A stretch of 64,000 nucleotides of DNA from Capitulum mitella (lineage: Eukaryota; Arthropoda; Thecostraca; Pollicipedomorpha; Pollicipedidae): contig CP099851.1 of assembly GCA_030062745.1 (NCBI GenBank), positions 8,806,393-8,870,392 on the forward strand, read 5' to 3'. The notes beneath the pieces are model-generated. The model did no database searches, was not told where the DNA came from, and saw only the letters and a program-made list of their open reading frames with translations. The position numbers were made by a program, and so were the translations under genes. Below are positions 41,101-55,100 of this stretch, one piece after another (the first letter of the stretch is position 1; each line of letters begins with the position of its first letter).

Positions 41101-41255
41101 TCAAACATTTTATTTAATGACATTTTAGCAGGTACCAACATGTCACTGACGGAATTATGGCATTCCGCACTTCTATATTGAAGTTGAAGGTGACTGGGTT
41201 AAATCAGATTGAAAGATAAAAAAGTACTATTAATATTCCAGCAAAGTCTTAAACC

Positions 41256-42016
41256 TTGAATTTCAAAGCACTTGTGGAACAAATTCTCTCCTCGACGCCG
41301 GCGGCCCACCAGTCGACAGGCAGAGCGAGAGAATCCAACGATCGTCGATTCATGCAATTTCCGCGCCGCGCGGCCAGGCCACGCGAGTCGGGATCCCGGA
41401 ACCAGAATAAGGCGAGGCCTCAGTGGGCGCGGATGACCTCTGACCCGGAGTCGCCGCAAAGGATGAGCGGAGACCTCATCCTGGCCGCGGTCGTCAGGCC
41501 GCGCGCCGATCAGCATTGTGCCCAGAGCACCGGGGATAACGACCCGTCAGAGCGCAGACAATGCAAGGACCGGCTAGCATGCACCATCGTGCTCGGCACA
41601 CCACACGGGCGCCGCGGCACCATGAGCCGTTGATTTACAAATCCCCAAGCTCAACCCACGGACCGCAGGAGAAGGAAATTCACCGGGGCACACGGTAAGA
41701 AGAGCCAAGACACGACGATTCTTCGCCAGAACGCGCAGCAGCGCGACAGCACGGCCGCCAGCAGCCGACCGCCGCGCGTAGCAGCTCATTTCCATTCGTA
41801 ATCAGCAGGTGCCGGGGGCGGAGAGCGCGTGAGCCTGGAGCCGCGAGGGCAAAGCTCCCGCCCGCCGGTAGGGAGGAGTGATCCGGAGTTGAGCTCATAC
41901 TATGACTCTGACTCTACCGACTCTGTGAAGCGGCCTACCTCGTCGGAACCATGTAAGGGCACTGCTGAATTCCGTTCTGGCGTGGCCAGAATGGAAAAAA
42001 ACTCGGTCTTGTAGGG
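41256..42016 (-). repeat. right arm of the large inverted repeat
   Basis: Reverse complement of the arm at 38851, about 1.2 kb away. Matching landmarks include the palindrome ttccattctggcc at the outer end and cctccctaccggcgg. The plus strand reads QILSSTPAAHQSTGRARESN, the counterpart of the peptide on the minus strand of the left arm. Confidence 0.7.
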
Positions 42017-42019
42017 GCT

Positions 42020-45000
42020 TAGGTAATCTGTGTACTTAATCATGTACTATGTAGTTAGTAGGAGTTAGGTACTTTTCAAGGTCTTGGTAATCTCCGTACG
42101 TATTTCTGTCGTGGATACTTAGTGAAGCTGTTTTCCTTAGATCTGGCCGCAGTGCATTGTTGTGCATTGTTGCCGGCACGCTACCACTTGTATGTCTTAA
42201 TTAGAAACGACTATGGTACCCGAAAAATATACTAATGTTGAATCACTTTTTATTTTGACTAGTGACTGGGGCTGGAAAACCCACCCCCAGTTCTTAAACA
42301 GACGGTCAAGGTCGAGATAAAGCGCAGAGGAAAACTAGGATATTTCAATACATTGGCTCTTTCCAGCGTTACCCGCGCCCCGCCAAAACGTGTCCATAAA
42401 TGTTATGGCGCTAATATGCACAAAGCGACCATCGTCCTTTTAAGGCTAAAGTGGCAGGACAAAATCAGCCTGAATGTTAGACGATCTGCGCTTGAATTAA
42501 AGCTTAATGTTAGGGCTTTCATAAAAAAGGATTGGGCTGTGGTGAGATCAATTCGAAACTTTGAAATTTGGTCTCCCAGTACATCGGCCTGCTGGACAAA
42601 CCTACGGAATTTGACAGTCATTGCAAAAATGACAGAATTAAATCAGTTCACATCGCAGAAAACTTGTGTCCATATTGAAGGCCCCAAGTCAGGGTTAATT
42701 TACAGCTCATTGGCTTGATGTGATCTTTGGGCGTTCTGACGAAACTGTTGAAAATCTGCAGAAGAGCGTTCTGTACTTCATTGTACAGCCAACAGATGGC
42801 ACCACAGAATTATGTCCGTAACCCAGACCGTGACGTACCTCAGGTGAATGACAGTGTCATAGGCGGAAAAACTGACTTACACTGCGCTTGGTGCAAACCA
42901 TACATTGCACATGTCCTTCGCAAAGCCATACTTTGCTCAGGATACCCACAGATCCATGCCGAAACTACGACCCACACTACCCAGGGCCTGACTATTTTAT
43001 GTGGTCAGAGTTAATTGTTTCCCCCAGATTTAATAATATATATATTGACACTTGTGAGCGTATTTTATAAACCTTAATTTTAAGTAATGTAAGCCAACTA
43101 AAAAATGAATGAAATTTGCTCGGCGCCGTGGCCATTACGGCGCATGCGGTTCAGTGCGCAGTCATTCATTCGGTTCACATTACAGACAGCAGAAAAGTGA
43201 CTGACGACCGACGAGAGACAAGACTTAACTCAAGATCAGTGGCGTAGTCTGGATTTTTTCGGGGAGTCCAAGAGAATTCGGGACAGCTCAGTACCATTGG
43301 AGAGCTCAGTACCCGTACGACTGAGCGTAAAATGCGATTTGCCAGCCGGAAAGGACTGTCATCTTTTGGATAGAAAAGCTAAAAGGTTCGTCACCCAGCA
43401 GGAGTAAAGAAAGCAGCGTTCACAACTGGTGACTGAAAATTAACATCAACAGGTCTCCGGCCATTTTCTTTCATCAGCCTGAATCCTTCCGTCAAATAAC
43501 GGTTTAGCGTATTCTGGTCGTTGTGAAACCCAACGTGTTCTGGTCGTTGATCTAGGAAGCAGGATGCGTAAGTGACATCTTTGCCGGTGTCTGGAGGTGG
43601 AGAAACTGCCGGAACGCGCCACGGTCACCTTTTGGTCAAAGATTTATTCTTTTTTATTTCGTCCTAGTTCGATGTTTGGCTACCTGGCCATAGCCAGAAC
43701 GCGGTCAGGCCGATTCCCGTCTCTGGTCGTAACAGATATAACACATGTCTGTTGCTGACTGGTACTGACGTGCCGTGCGCATTGCATCGGCCTGATGTTG
43801 CCGAGGCGTCACTTCTTCGGAGGGACTCTGGGTGGGTCTGAGAATGCACTCAGTTATTTGAAATAATCTGGACATTTTACACAAGCCGGTGTGGATCACT
43901 GCTGACAAGATGTTTCACAGCAGTTTCGTGCCAACGCCTCTGACATCCCCTCAGCCCCCCTCGACGCAGTCCCGTGCCAACGACCCTGACATTCACTCTG
44001 CCCCCTCCCCTCACAGTCCCGTGCCAATGTTTTTAACATCTCCTCTATCCCCCCCTTCCGACACTGCTCCGCCTTTGTGTGGGCCTACAGGCGTACATAA
44101 CGCTGACTGCTCCCTTAGTTCAACACTAACGACAGATGGCTATGCAGCGTGATCGATTCAAACAGTGTTACAGTCACACTGAGTAAAGAACTGTGCCTGA
44201 GAGAGAACTCCCTCGGCGCCAGCCGCGATTCATTTCGAATGTTTCCCAGAACAGAAGGCCGACAAAAGGACGACAACCCACGAGCTTCCGTAAAAACCAG
44301 CGTCCACTTAGGTGCATATCTTACATGAATCAAGTACAAGTAAATGCGAAGCACACGAACTGATCCGACGAGAAAATCACATAGATGGACAAGAGCCGGC
44401 CGCCCGTGGGGGAAGTCAGACGCCGGCCCCCGACACTGGGTCCGGATCTCGACGGCCGGCCGTCAGTCAGAGGCACCTCCACCGCAGGAGAGCGCGCGCC
44501 CGCTGTCCGACAGATGCCGACGCCGTCCCTCTGTGGGGCGGCCGGAGCCGGCCCGCCACTGCCATACGCAAGCTTAAAGCCAGTTAAAGCCGAGACAGCG
44601 CGTCGGCGACAGCAAGAGCAGCACAAGCGCGCCGACAAAGGACTGCAGTCTGCCGCCTGATGGACTGAAGGTCCATCAGGCTTCACTGAAGGTCAGTTTG
44701 GTAGGCACCCGGAACGGCATCTGATCTGGCTTTTGCGTTGCACAACTCTCCATAACAAACAAGAAATCACTTTTCGCGGGGCTGATTTGAAACAAGATCA
44801 CATGGTTTGACAGAGACGTGGATACACGTAACCTTCCCAAGACGCACGGCCGTAAATGTTTTTTAGGCTCAAGTAAATGTTTCTAAAGCTTTTCTCCACG
44901 CCAATGACGCGGTCGCCAAGAACGCTACATCTGCCTAAATCGGCACAGAACACGAGAGAAAAAGAGCGAGAGAGCAGAGCAGATCAATCGCGTACAAGTC

Positions 45001-46011
45001 TCACTGATTGCACGAATACAGCGCCGGTAGCCACGCCCCAAACGGAGCCCGACTGCGCACGGCGACCAGTACAACGGCATCAACGTATCCCCTCGCTATC
45101 GACCACTGTCGACTGGAGAGACCAACATATCTCACGTCGCCGTCGGCGTTCGGCCCTGGTCGACAGTCGCCGCCGTCCGTCGTCAGCACGGAACAGAACG
45201 CGGCGCCGAGGAACTGGCACACGGAGACGGCCAACACGAACAGTGGCCAGGGAGGGAACGACTGCCTCAGACAGACGGCCGCAGGAGAGACTCCAGTGTG
45301 AGACGAAGACTAATGCAACGCGGAAGCAAGGAGAGACCCCTTAGAGGATTAATAATTAAGGAGGATAATGACTACCGCAGGAAACCAACAACCAAGCGTA
45401 ACAGACTGGGACGCGTTTGACGGCGGAAAGTGTGGCTGGAAGAGCGTGTCTGACGGAGGGGACTGCTATCAAAGGAGCACATTTGACGGCAACAGAAGGG
45501 AGTCCAGGGGTGCACTCTGTACAAGCGGCGATCACAGGGCGGCAGACAGCCGTCATGCGGCGCATCAGCGTGCGGCTGGCGGTCTCCTGGACAGAATTCC
45601 CCAACAGCGACGCACACGATGGGCATTCGAACCCGGCCTTCGGCATTCCCGGCAACCGCAAAAACCAGTGATCACCTCTTTCATAATGCTCCACTTCATA
45701 GATGTTACGCCGCACCATCTGTGCGCATTTCGTCCCTGACCGGTACGATGATGGCAGTCCACTACGCACCGACTCCACCACGAGGGCCACCACTCCAGCA
45801 GCGGCCGGCGGCCGCAGTCCACCGGCTCCCCTCTCCCGAGCGGGAGGCGTAAACCCTGCAGGAGCCTGTCACGTGGAAGTCAGCAGGCCGGAGACACGGC
45901 TAAGGCCGGCCGACGGTGCCGGTGTGGCGGCGGCCGCGCCGGCTCCGCCAGACCGTGATATATCCGACCCCGGCGGCCGCCGCCACCGGCAGCGTCACCG
46001 TCAAAACGCCG
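42020..46011. other. no gene recognised
   Basis: Mixed intergenic sequence downstream of MEK. It has a hAT-like CAGTGGCGTAGTCTGG at 43245 and a short fragment near 43196 that also occurs near 38020. The MEK 3' untranslated region should begin just below 46012. No polyadenylation signal was identified. Confidence 0.35.
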
Positions 46012-46119
46012 CTATTTGCCCTTCATCGTGGCCGAGGTGGGCGTCAGGTTCATGGTCTTGCATATCCAGCCCGCGATGTCGACGTTCTCCTGCTCGGCGC
46101 GCGTGATCCACGGGTGGAC
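46012..46119 (-). CDS. MAP2K1: MEK last coding exon
   Basis: 35 codons and [33 protein letters not shown] and TMKGK. It lies almost 5 kb beyond the previous exon. The HPWI motif completes the end of the kinase domain, and GWICKTM resembles arthropod MEK tails. Confidence 0.92.
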   Translation of the reverse strand, partial: VHPWITRAEQENVDIAGWICKTMNLTPTSATMKGK

Positions 46120-49100
46120 CTGGCGGCCAGGACAGTCAGTCACCGGCGGGAGGCAGCCGGGTGCTCGTACCCTCGGTCAGCGACCCAGGGTCGGCATACA
46201 AGCTCAGCTGCTGATACGCACCAAGCACACGCAAACACGGGGTGAAATGAGGTTCATCCTGATCCGGGACACCACACGCCAGGACCGAATATGCCCGTAC
46301 GACCGAAGAAACGCGACGATCAAACGACTGTGGGTCGGGCGTGTTGTAGTTCTTGACGATTTACTTCTTTGGTGACAACTGGTTTTGATTCATTCAACGG
46401 TACATCAAAACTCGATATGCCACAATAGCTACGGTACAAGAAGCGTATCACCGCCCTCTATCGCTGGAAACTGCATGAAACGCACGACACGAAACAATGC
46501 CATGTCCCGGCACGGTTTCCACTGCTCATAGTCACAATGTTCCAAACTGGCAATCTCGCGCCGCAAGGTCCACAACGTCCTGCCCGCCCAACGGCAGGCC
46601 AGGACGCGGAGGTCTGATCACTGCCACAGATCTGAGCTTAGTCTGAGGCTCTAAACACTCACAGAGATCTTAGGCTAATTCAACCCATCACCTGGTGTGA
46701 AAGATATGACACAGGTCCGAGTTTCGGCCCTCTGTAAGACATCAAATGGGTCTTCGCTCTTCCCTTTTCGCGATGGACTTTGACTCAGCACTGACTGGGT
46801 CATGTCGCCGCTTTCCACGTGTTGGGCTGAGCTGTCACACGCCTCCCCTCAAACCACGACACAGCTGATGAACCAATGCGACTGATTCGAACACTAATCG
46901 ATTGCCTTCGCTTCCATCTTCGGCATGCCATTTTTTCTGGCCCTCGAGAGACTGACTCCGTTTCGGTGGGTATTCTCACTAAGCCGCATCAAAGGTTTGA
47001 CGTTAAGTCACTTGGCTAAGCTAGAAACCGAAATCCAAAACTAACTGGCATGGGCACTTGACTGCAAACTAACTTACCTTGCACCCAAATGGCTTAGCAA
47101 AGTTCAAGTACCTAAACCTTAAGCCCGAGTTTACACCGGCTTATATATGTCAAGGACTATATAATCACTGGCTGCGTGTGTCGTAATGGGCGAAGATGAG
47201 GTCAGTTTCTAACCTTAAAATGTATGCAGGACGAGCAAATCGCGGGCCTGAGTTGGTGGCAGTGGTGCAAAAAAAGGTGTACGGTTTGTTTCACAAACGT
47301 TGAAGTCTGTTTATGATGTAAAAGCACGAGAAAGTGGGCGGGCGACACAGGGCTGCAAACGCATTAGCATGATTAAATGTTTCGAGACCATGAGAATGCA
47401 CATCACCTGTGCATATGCTGTTGCCATTGTTGGTTTTTTATTATTTTCAAAAACTTTTCGCGACACGTGACGCACTACGACATTGTGTCACTTGTGTGAA
47501 ACATCTGAAAAGGATATTTGTATTATCTGAATAATGTAAAATGCAAGGCACAGGACCATGTATTACCATTTGTAATGATTTAAACCCAATTTTATGAGAT
47601 AAGCCTGTTCTTTCATACCATGAGGACTTGCTACGTATTGTGGAAACGTTGCAATACATGTTTGATCACGAGCATCACCTTTTTTATTTAGTCCGAATGC
47701 TTGGCTGAGGTGCTTTGGAGTCAGAGTCAGTGCTAAGCAGCGCCTATTTCACGGACTGTTTCCTGGACCAGATGGCGCAACTCCAGGTTAACGGCACGCT
47801 TTCGAGGCGCAGCTTTAACGTGCCGACATAAACCAACCGGTCAGGCGGTAGCCAGGCTCTCCCTTTACACGCCAACTGCCAAGTGACCTGCGAGAGAAAT
47901 AGTGAGCGGCGAGGCGACTCAAGCCGACCTTATCAGGGTGGGGAGCGGTGGCAGACGCTCTATCAACAGAGCTACCAACACCCAGCTGATACATCTACTT
48001 TTCTCCTTAGAGTGCTTAGCACGTGAAGATTTGCCATGACGCAACGTTGTGGGAGTGACCTTTCATCGTTTTGTAGTGCAGTCAGCATACCTTTAAACCC
48101 CAGCAATGTTAATCGGACAAGCACGTATTCAACTGACTATTTGCAAGTGTTACGTTCTCGGCCCAATAAAACACTGCTGTTGGCACTAAAATAACTAATA
48201 AGCACCATGCTGAACGTTGTGTTGAACAGCTTTTAGGTCATAACGTCGCATTCAAAGGCATTTTAAGCCACGAATATTACACATAAACCAAACGCCTTTC
48301 TAACAACGCTAACAGAAGTCACAAAAGCAAGCAAATTTGTGGCCAGACTTCGACTAACTTGATGCCATTATCACTTGGTGCAGATTTGCGACTGGCAGTT
48401 TTCTTGCATGGCTTAACGTAAAAATTCTGCACACGGTGTCCAAAACACATATCATCATCGCCATGGTCTTGTATTCTTTTAAGGGCATCGGCCACCAAAC
48501 GCTGGTTCAGCGCCCAGTTTTCATGTCACAGGATTGCATTCGGCTGACCACCAATGAGTCGCCGGAAGTAGCGGTTCACCTCTCCCAGCCGGCTCAGTGC
48601 CCATAAAAACGGCCTCTATATCTCACGCCAGTCCAGTCAATTTGGGAATGCCGCTTTTTTAGTGCGGAGATCAGAGATGTCCTAAAGCTTCAACGCGCGT
48701 AAAGGTATACAAACGATACCAATAAACGACTATCTGAAAAACGGTGATGCATGCCAAGCTAAATCATGCATTGTTAAAACGGCACATTGCGTCAGCTTTT
48801 AATATACATTACATGACGCGGTAACTCCAAAAATGCTATACAACTTCATCAACCCTCGCTCGGCAAGGGCATTTTTACAACCTCGTCAGGCCTCGGAGGT
48901 TCCAAAACGACCCCCTCCCGCCCACTAAATTTTCGACCAAGAAAGATAGGGCAACGCGATAAAAAGCAATGTCTTGCTGGCCACGTTAAGAAGAAAACAA
49001 CCATATTGGATTTTTTGGGTTCTGGGTCAAAAGCCGACCTCCCACGTCACGGTAATCACCTCAAAGCGGCCAAGTCAAAATATGTCGAAGTTTTCTTAGC

Positions 49101-52100
49101 AATGCAGTTTCCAAGCTTGTGAAAAATAAATGGATTCCGCAAGCACCACCGTGTTACACGTTGTCTAAGCTATCCGTAAATGTATGGGCTTTGGGGCCTA
49201 GGTCAATAGGTGACCTCTCAGATCACGAAAATGTGATCATATCTGCAATTTGCAATGGGAGGCATGATAGTCCCATCACACTTTTGCCGGGTCACAAGTG
49301 AAACGAGCGACAGCACGCGTGCCAAACTTGGTACACCAGTTCTCCCCGGGCTGAGAGGGGGTCGCCTATTTGGGGGTCGCGACCGCCTTAATACTCAAGG
49401 TCACCGCCGGGGGGCGCTCATGCCATTTCACGGATATCGCCGCCTGTCGAAAAACACACAAGCTTGAGCCACCATATTTGGTGCGCAGGTAGGCAGGCAC
49501 ACGGTCTGCCATGGCATATCATTGTGGTAGCCGCGATAGTTTCCCAGGGGCGCTAGGGGCACAATTAAATTCCGAATTTCTGTATTCTGGAATTTCCCTA
49601 CACCAGCTTGACCTGACCTACAAAATGGCTTTACATTATACCCAATGATGGCTGTCAGAAATAATGCTGACGTTGTGGATCATAATAACGCATTCTTGCA
49701 AGTGGAGATATCATTTCTCCCACATACACAACTAAAATGGCGTTTACCGCCAATGTTCAATACGCACTTTTGACCCAGCTTGACTTCAGGTGACCTGACC
49801 CTTCCCGTACACTAAAACCAGGTCAATGACACCAATATTAACAAAACAAACATGTAACACAACAATGCAATACCCAATATCCAACAAATATCATGCATTA
49901 AGCGATGTGGCTAAAAACACGACTGACATGTCCTTCACGAAAAGATCACAAGTCACGACCTATGGCATGAAAAAAATCCGAAAATTTCCCTCACTGCGCA
50001 TACATGTTAAAAACCCATCTACTGCGTTCTTCCTCTCCACAATAAAAAGATATATCAGAAAAACCGCATGGGGGAGGGGGCCCTAAAACGACACCCACCG
50101 GGCGAGGGTAAAATGCCCCTATGTACTTGCATTTGCATCAGAAAATATCACAATGCGTGTTACAGCTAGTTTCATGGCGTGACCAGGAATACTTGTGTTT
50201 GCACCAACAAATATTCCAGTGCGTGTAAAAATTAGTTATGTGACCTTTATTGGCACAAACGTCAAAGTAGTGTATTTATATCATTCTGATCTACGATAAC
50301 TTTGTGTGAAGTCACATGTAGTCTACAATGGCTTCGCATGACACTGTGACACCTTCTGCAAACCACCGGCATATTTTGCAGCATCAGTGTGTCAATAATG
50401 ATTGAGTAAACTTAAAAAATCGTTAAATCGTCGTCTCTATGACGCCACTTCGGAATGCCGTCATGGATGACCTTCACAGTATTTTTACGAAAATGTACTG
50501 AACTAATGCGCTCAGGAATACCAAAATATTTGGCGACGCTGCGGCGCTTGGTTCCGGAATTATACAGCCGAGACAACTGGTGGCGTGTGACGCCCCTTCA
50601 TCTCGCAGGCTGCCGGTTAAACGCATAACGTTCCACTACCAGGTGAAATTCTCGGTGACTGGCAGCAGTGCCCATCCGTCCCATCATTTGGGAGTGAGAA
50701 CGAATGCAAGCCCTTTACCCACTTTGAAAGGCCTGAGATCGTCGCAGGACTAAAAATGCGAGAAGATTCTCCTCAGCACCGCTCCTCAGCCCTCTGCCTA
50801 CTGAGGGGGACTAGGGACCAGCAGCACTGCCCTAGCCCTCTCGTCTACTGAGGGGGACTAGGGACCGGCAGCACCGCTCCTCAGCCCTCCATCCACTGCA
50901 GGGGACTAGGGACTGGCAGCACTGCTCCTCAGCCCTCCGTCCACTGCGGGGGACTAGGGACCGGCAGCACTGCTCCTCATCCCTCTCCGTCTACTGAGGG
51001 GGACTAGGGATCAGCAGCACTGCTCCTCAGCCCTCCGTATACTGACAGGGACAAGGGACCGGCAGCACCGCTCCACTTACTATGAGCGACTTGAGATCTG
51101 CCCTCTCCTCCGGGTTTTTCTTGAGACAGCTGTCTACGAAGTTAACGAAGTCTTCGCTGAACAGTGACGGCGGCAGCTTGGGCGGCGGCTCGTTCACAAT
51201 GTGCTCCAGCAGGTCGAAGATGGCTAGCTGTCGCCCGTTGCCCACGCCGGCTGCGGACGCCGGAATAGAGTGTCAGCTGCCGTCAGCGTCTCAAATCAGA
51301 GTGTCAGCTGCTGTCCGAGTGTCAGATCAGAGTGTCAGCTGCTGTCGGAGTGCCAGATCAGAGTACCAGCTGCCACAGGCCGTCAGATCCTGAATGTTAG
51401 CTGCTGTCAAAGTACCATACCAGTGGGTCAGCTGCCATCAGACTGTCAGATCAGTGTGTGAGCTGCTGTCAGAGTGTCATATCCGTGTGTCAGCTGTTGC
51501 CAGCTGTTGCCGGGATGTCAGATCACAGTGTCAGCTGCTGAAAGGGTGTCACATCAGTGTCGGCCGCTGTCAGGGTAACAGATCAGAGTGTCAGCTGCTG
51601 CCAATGTCAAATCAGTGCCAGCTGCTGTCAGAGTGTCAGACCAGAGTGTCGGCTACTGTCGCGGTGTTGGCCACACAGCAGCCCCGGGACCGGGCCCAGC
51701 CACCGGACAACGGCGGCTCCGACTCCGTGACAGCTGCGAGCCGACAGTAAAATCCGACTGTCCGCAGAGACTCGTGGCCCAGCATGGCCACACAAGGCCT
51801 GTCAGACCAGCAGCAGTGTTTTCGGTTTTTGATAGGCTCTGGAGTGTTCCAAACAAGGCGCTCCAGCTATCTCACCGGCTGGCCGTTTGTATAGCAAACC
51901 ACGGAATCGGACAAGTAGCCACAGTTGCCATCCCTCATTTTCATCCAAATACCTAAAGCTACTGGTAACAAAGTTACAAGCGCACACATGCAACGGCCAT
52001 CTCCCACTTTTATCCAAACGACATAAGCTAGAAGTTAAGTGGCAGACATCCAAACCGGAAGAACGTCACAAAAACATGTTACAATGGGTCCAACCGCTAC

Positions 52101-55100
52101 ATGCTACGCCTTCCAAAACACACGAAACATGCCAGCTGACGGACCGCCACACGCTCAAATTAAACAAGTCACGGAGGTGAGCCGCAAAGACGCCACCACG
52201 CGGCCAAACAACCACGGACAAACACCGACGGTCGGCACAGCGACGGAAACTCACCGGAACTGGGTGCTGTCCAGTCCGCGCGAGCAGTGAAAACAGCGTC
52301 AGTTACCACACGGCCAGCGACCATTCTCAACAATGTTCTCAATGCCACCCCAACATGCACACTGATATGCTCCGCTATGAATGATATGCTAAGAGGTCGC
52401 AAATACACGTCAACGCGTTGGCAATTTTGCATGAGAAAATCGACCACGCAGCGATAAAGAAGTCAAGGACGTCGGCGGAGAAAACGGTTCGCCTCACCGG
52501 ACTTTGGCGACTTGGCCAGCGGGGAGGTGACCCGGTTGGGCGCCAGTTCGGTGAACTGGGAGCCGAACTTCTGCGCCAGGGTGTTGTAGTCGGGCGGCGG
52601 GATCGGGTACAGGCCGAGCGCCATCTCCACCAACGACAGGCCTAGCGACCAGATGTCGCTCTGCACCGAGTAGTGGATCCCCTGCAGCCGCTCCGGCTGT
52701 ACGAGAAAACGCCGTGAGCTCCGTGGTAGATCCCCTGCAACCGTTCCGGCTGTGCGGAAAACGTAGTGGGTTATGGTGTGGATGCGCTGCGGCCGCTCCG
52801 CCTGTGGGGGAAATGCGGCGGGCCACGTGGTGGATCCCCTGCATCCGCTCCCAATGACGGGAAAACGCGTGAGTTGTTCAGTGCTTGTCCTGCGACCGCT
52901 TCCCATATGGTAGAGACATGGTGGGCTGGAAAAGACATGACAGGTGGTGCACACGGTCATGGTGTGCACGTCCTGCACACGCAACGACTACTGAACGAAA
53001 CATCGCCTGGCGTTACATTAAATATCGAATATTGAACGAAGAGATGAGACAAAAGATGGCGGGCTAAGAGACAGGCAGACAGACTGGAAAACAAAAGCGA
53101 AAATGGCAAAAAGATGGCAAGACTGGGGAGAGAGAGAAAGAGAGGCAGTGAGAGGTGGCAGAGAGGGTCTAAAAGTCCCAAAAGGTGATCGGTGTGAGTT
53201 CATTATTTTGACCTACGATGACCTCGGTCCAGGACTACAGTACAGAGGTCACTGACACGATGGGTGACAGCCACGTCTAAGGATTACTACGAATAAGTGC
53301 TGTAATACACGTAAAACATTTGATGTTCGATGAAGGCTGTCGCCGCAACATGATTCTTCTAAAGCATGACCTCGAGAAGAAAGTCGGAAAGATATCAATG
53401 CACGCATTCCAAATTTTCAAACGATATGCAAAAACCTTAAACGCTTAGCTACGCAGAATTTCGGAGCGACCAAAGCAATGGTTCTAGAAAGTTTGCAAAA
53501 ACCTCACGGCGCATGAGCCGCCTCCCCTGCACTCGCGATGGTTAAAAAGATGAGGGTTAAAACCTATTCTTGCTTTCAGTGTAACACAAGGAAAATGTAC
53601 CACGTTAGCAAAAAGCAACGAATGACAGCCAGGAGCGGCAGTCTATCCGGACGTTATTTTGACGTCAGCTCCCCTAACTGCCCCATCCGATCTGAGCTGC
53701 TAGCCCGAGCCTCACCGACATGTAACTGCGAGTGCCCACGAACGAGTTGGCCATCGAATCGATCAGCTGGCCAGAGACACCGAAGTCGCATAGTTTGATC
53801 TCGCCATGGCTGTTGATGAGGATGTTGGACGGCTTGACGTCCCGGTGGATGATCTGATGAAGTTCCCTCAGGTAGGAGAGCCCCTTTAACACCTGGCAAC
53901 GTCGCACTGTTACATGTCTGTACACTGAAGCGTTCACACACGTCGTCCCCTTTAACACCTGGCAACGTCGCACTGTTACATGTCTGTACACTGAAGCGTT
54001 CACACACGTCGTCCAAGAGTTCTGGTTTTGTGGCAATGAGATACAAAACTGAACTGCATTAAAACTATGATCTGACAATGACGGAAGGCACAGAAATCCC
54101 ACGGACCATGAGATGAAACAAGCTGACTACTGGAACTGACTGGGTAGAACACTTAATCCCGACATATTACTGGTACCATCGTAAAACAGAATCCTCTCGG
54201 CCTCTTCATACACCATCCGACACACTTTACCTCGCAGGTTATCTTGGCCAGGATCTTCTCCGGTATCCGGTCGATCTGTTTCAGCACCAGGTCCAGAGAG
54301 CCCCCGTCCATGTACTCCATGGCTATGCTGAGCTCGCCGTCGCTGCAGAACCGGAACAGTCCCGTCAGGTCGTCGCCGCAGTGGTGCATGCTCCGGCACT
54401 CAGCCACCGACGGCCGCCACGCACCGTCACAGCAGCAGGGCGTCACGTGACTGGCTCAATCCTGACGACGCCGGGACCATTCGGCAGCCCGCCTCGCTCC
54501 GCGGTCGTCGGAGGGACCACAGAACATCGCCGCCGGCTGGACGGCAGACGGCGACGCGACGTTCGGGGGCGACGCGTCCCGACGGTCGTCGCCGTCGGCG
54601 GCCGACTTCTGAGAGACCGGCACAGCCGGTCGCCACTGCGCACAGCGGCAACTCGACAAACAACGTGGCCAGTACCACATTTGCCAACAGCCGAGCTTGT
54701 ACTCGATACGCTACCCATCAGTGCTGAATTCACCAGGCGATTTAACGCCGCCTCTTGTTTCCTTCTAGCGCTTTTCATTTAGTCGTCACCTCAGTCGGAA
54801 ATTGATCTTTCCAGCCGTTCCACACCGAACGGCTGTGACGGAAGAAAAAGTTGTCCATGTTCGACATGGTATGAGAAGCTTATTCTTTAACTCAAGATAA
54901 TTCTGGTACTGAATAATATCACACGATGTGCTTCTTCAGTCTTCATGTTGTATGTTTCAGGAAAAGGCCTCTACATGGCAACGTACACGCTGCTGTTCTG
55001 TCTACCACTGAACGGTCTTGAGTGTCATACATTTTCTTTCATGGTGCCCAAAATAGTATATCGCCCCCAAACACCTCCCATGCCACGTTTTCACGTTCGG

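Noticed and set aside
47917-47990. Functional tRNA gene
   Set aside because: D-arm and B-box look right, but the acceptor and anticodon stems do not form.
50770-51665. Possible protein-coding repeat domain next to MEK
   Set aside because: The arrays have periods not divisible by three, contain stops in most frames and lie on both sides of a verified MEK exon, so they are intronic.
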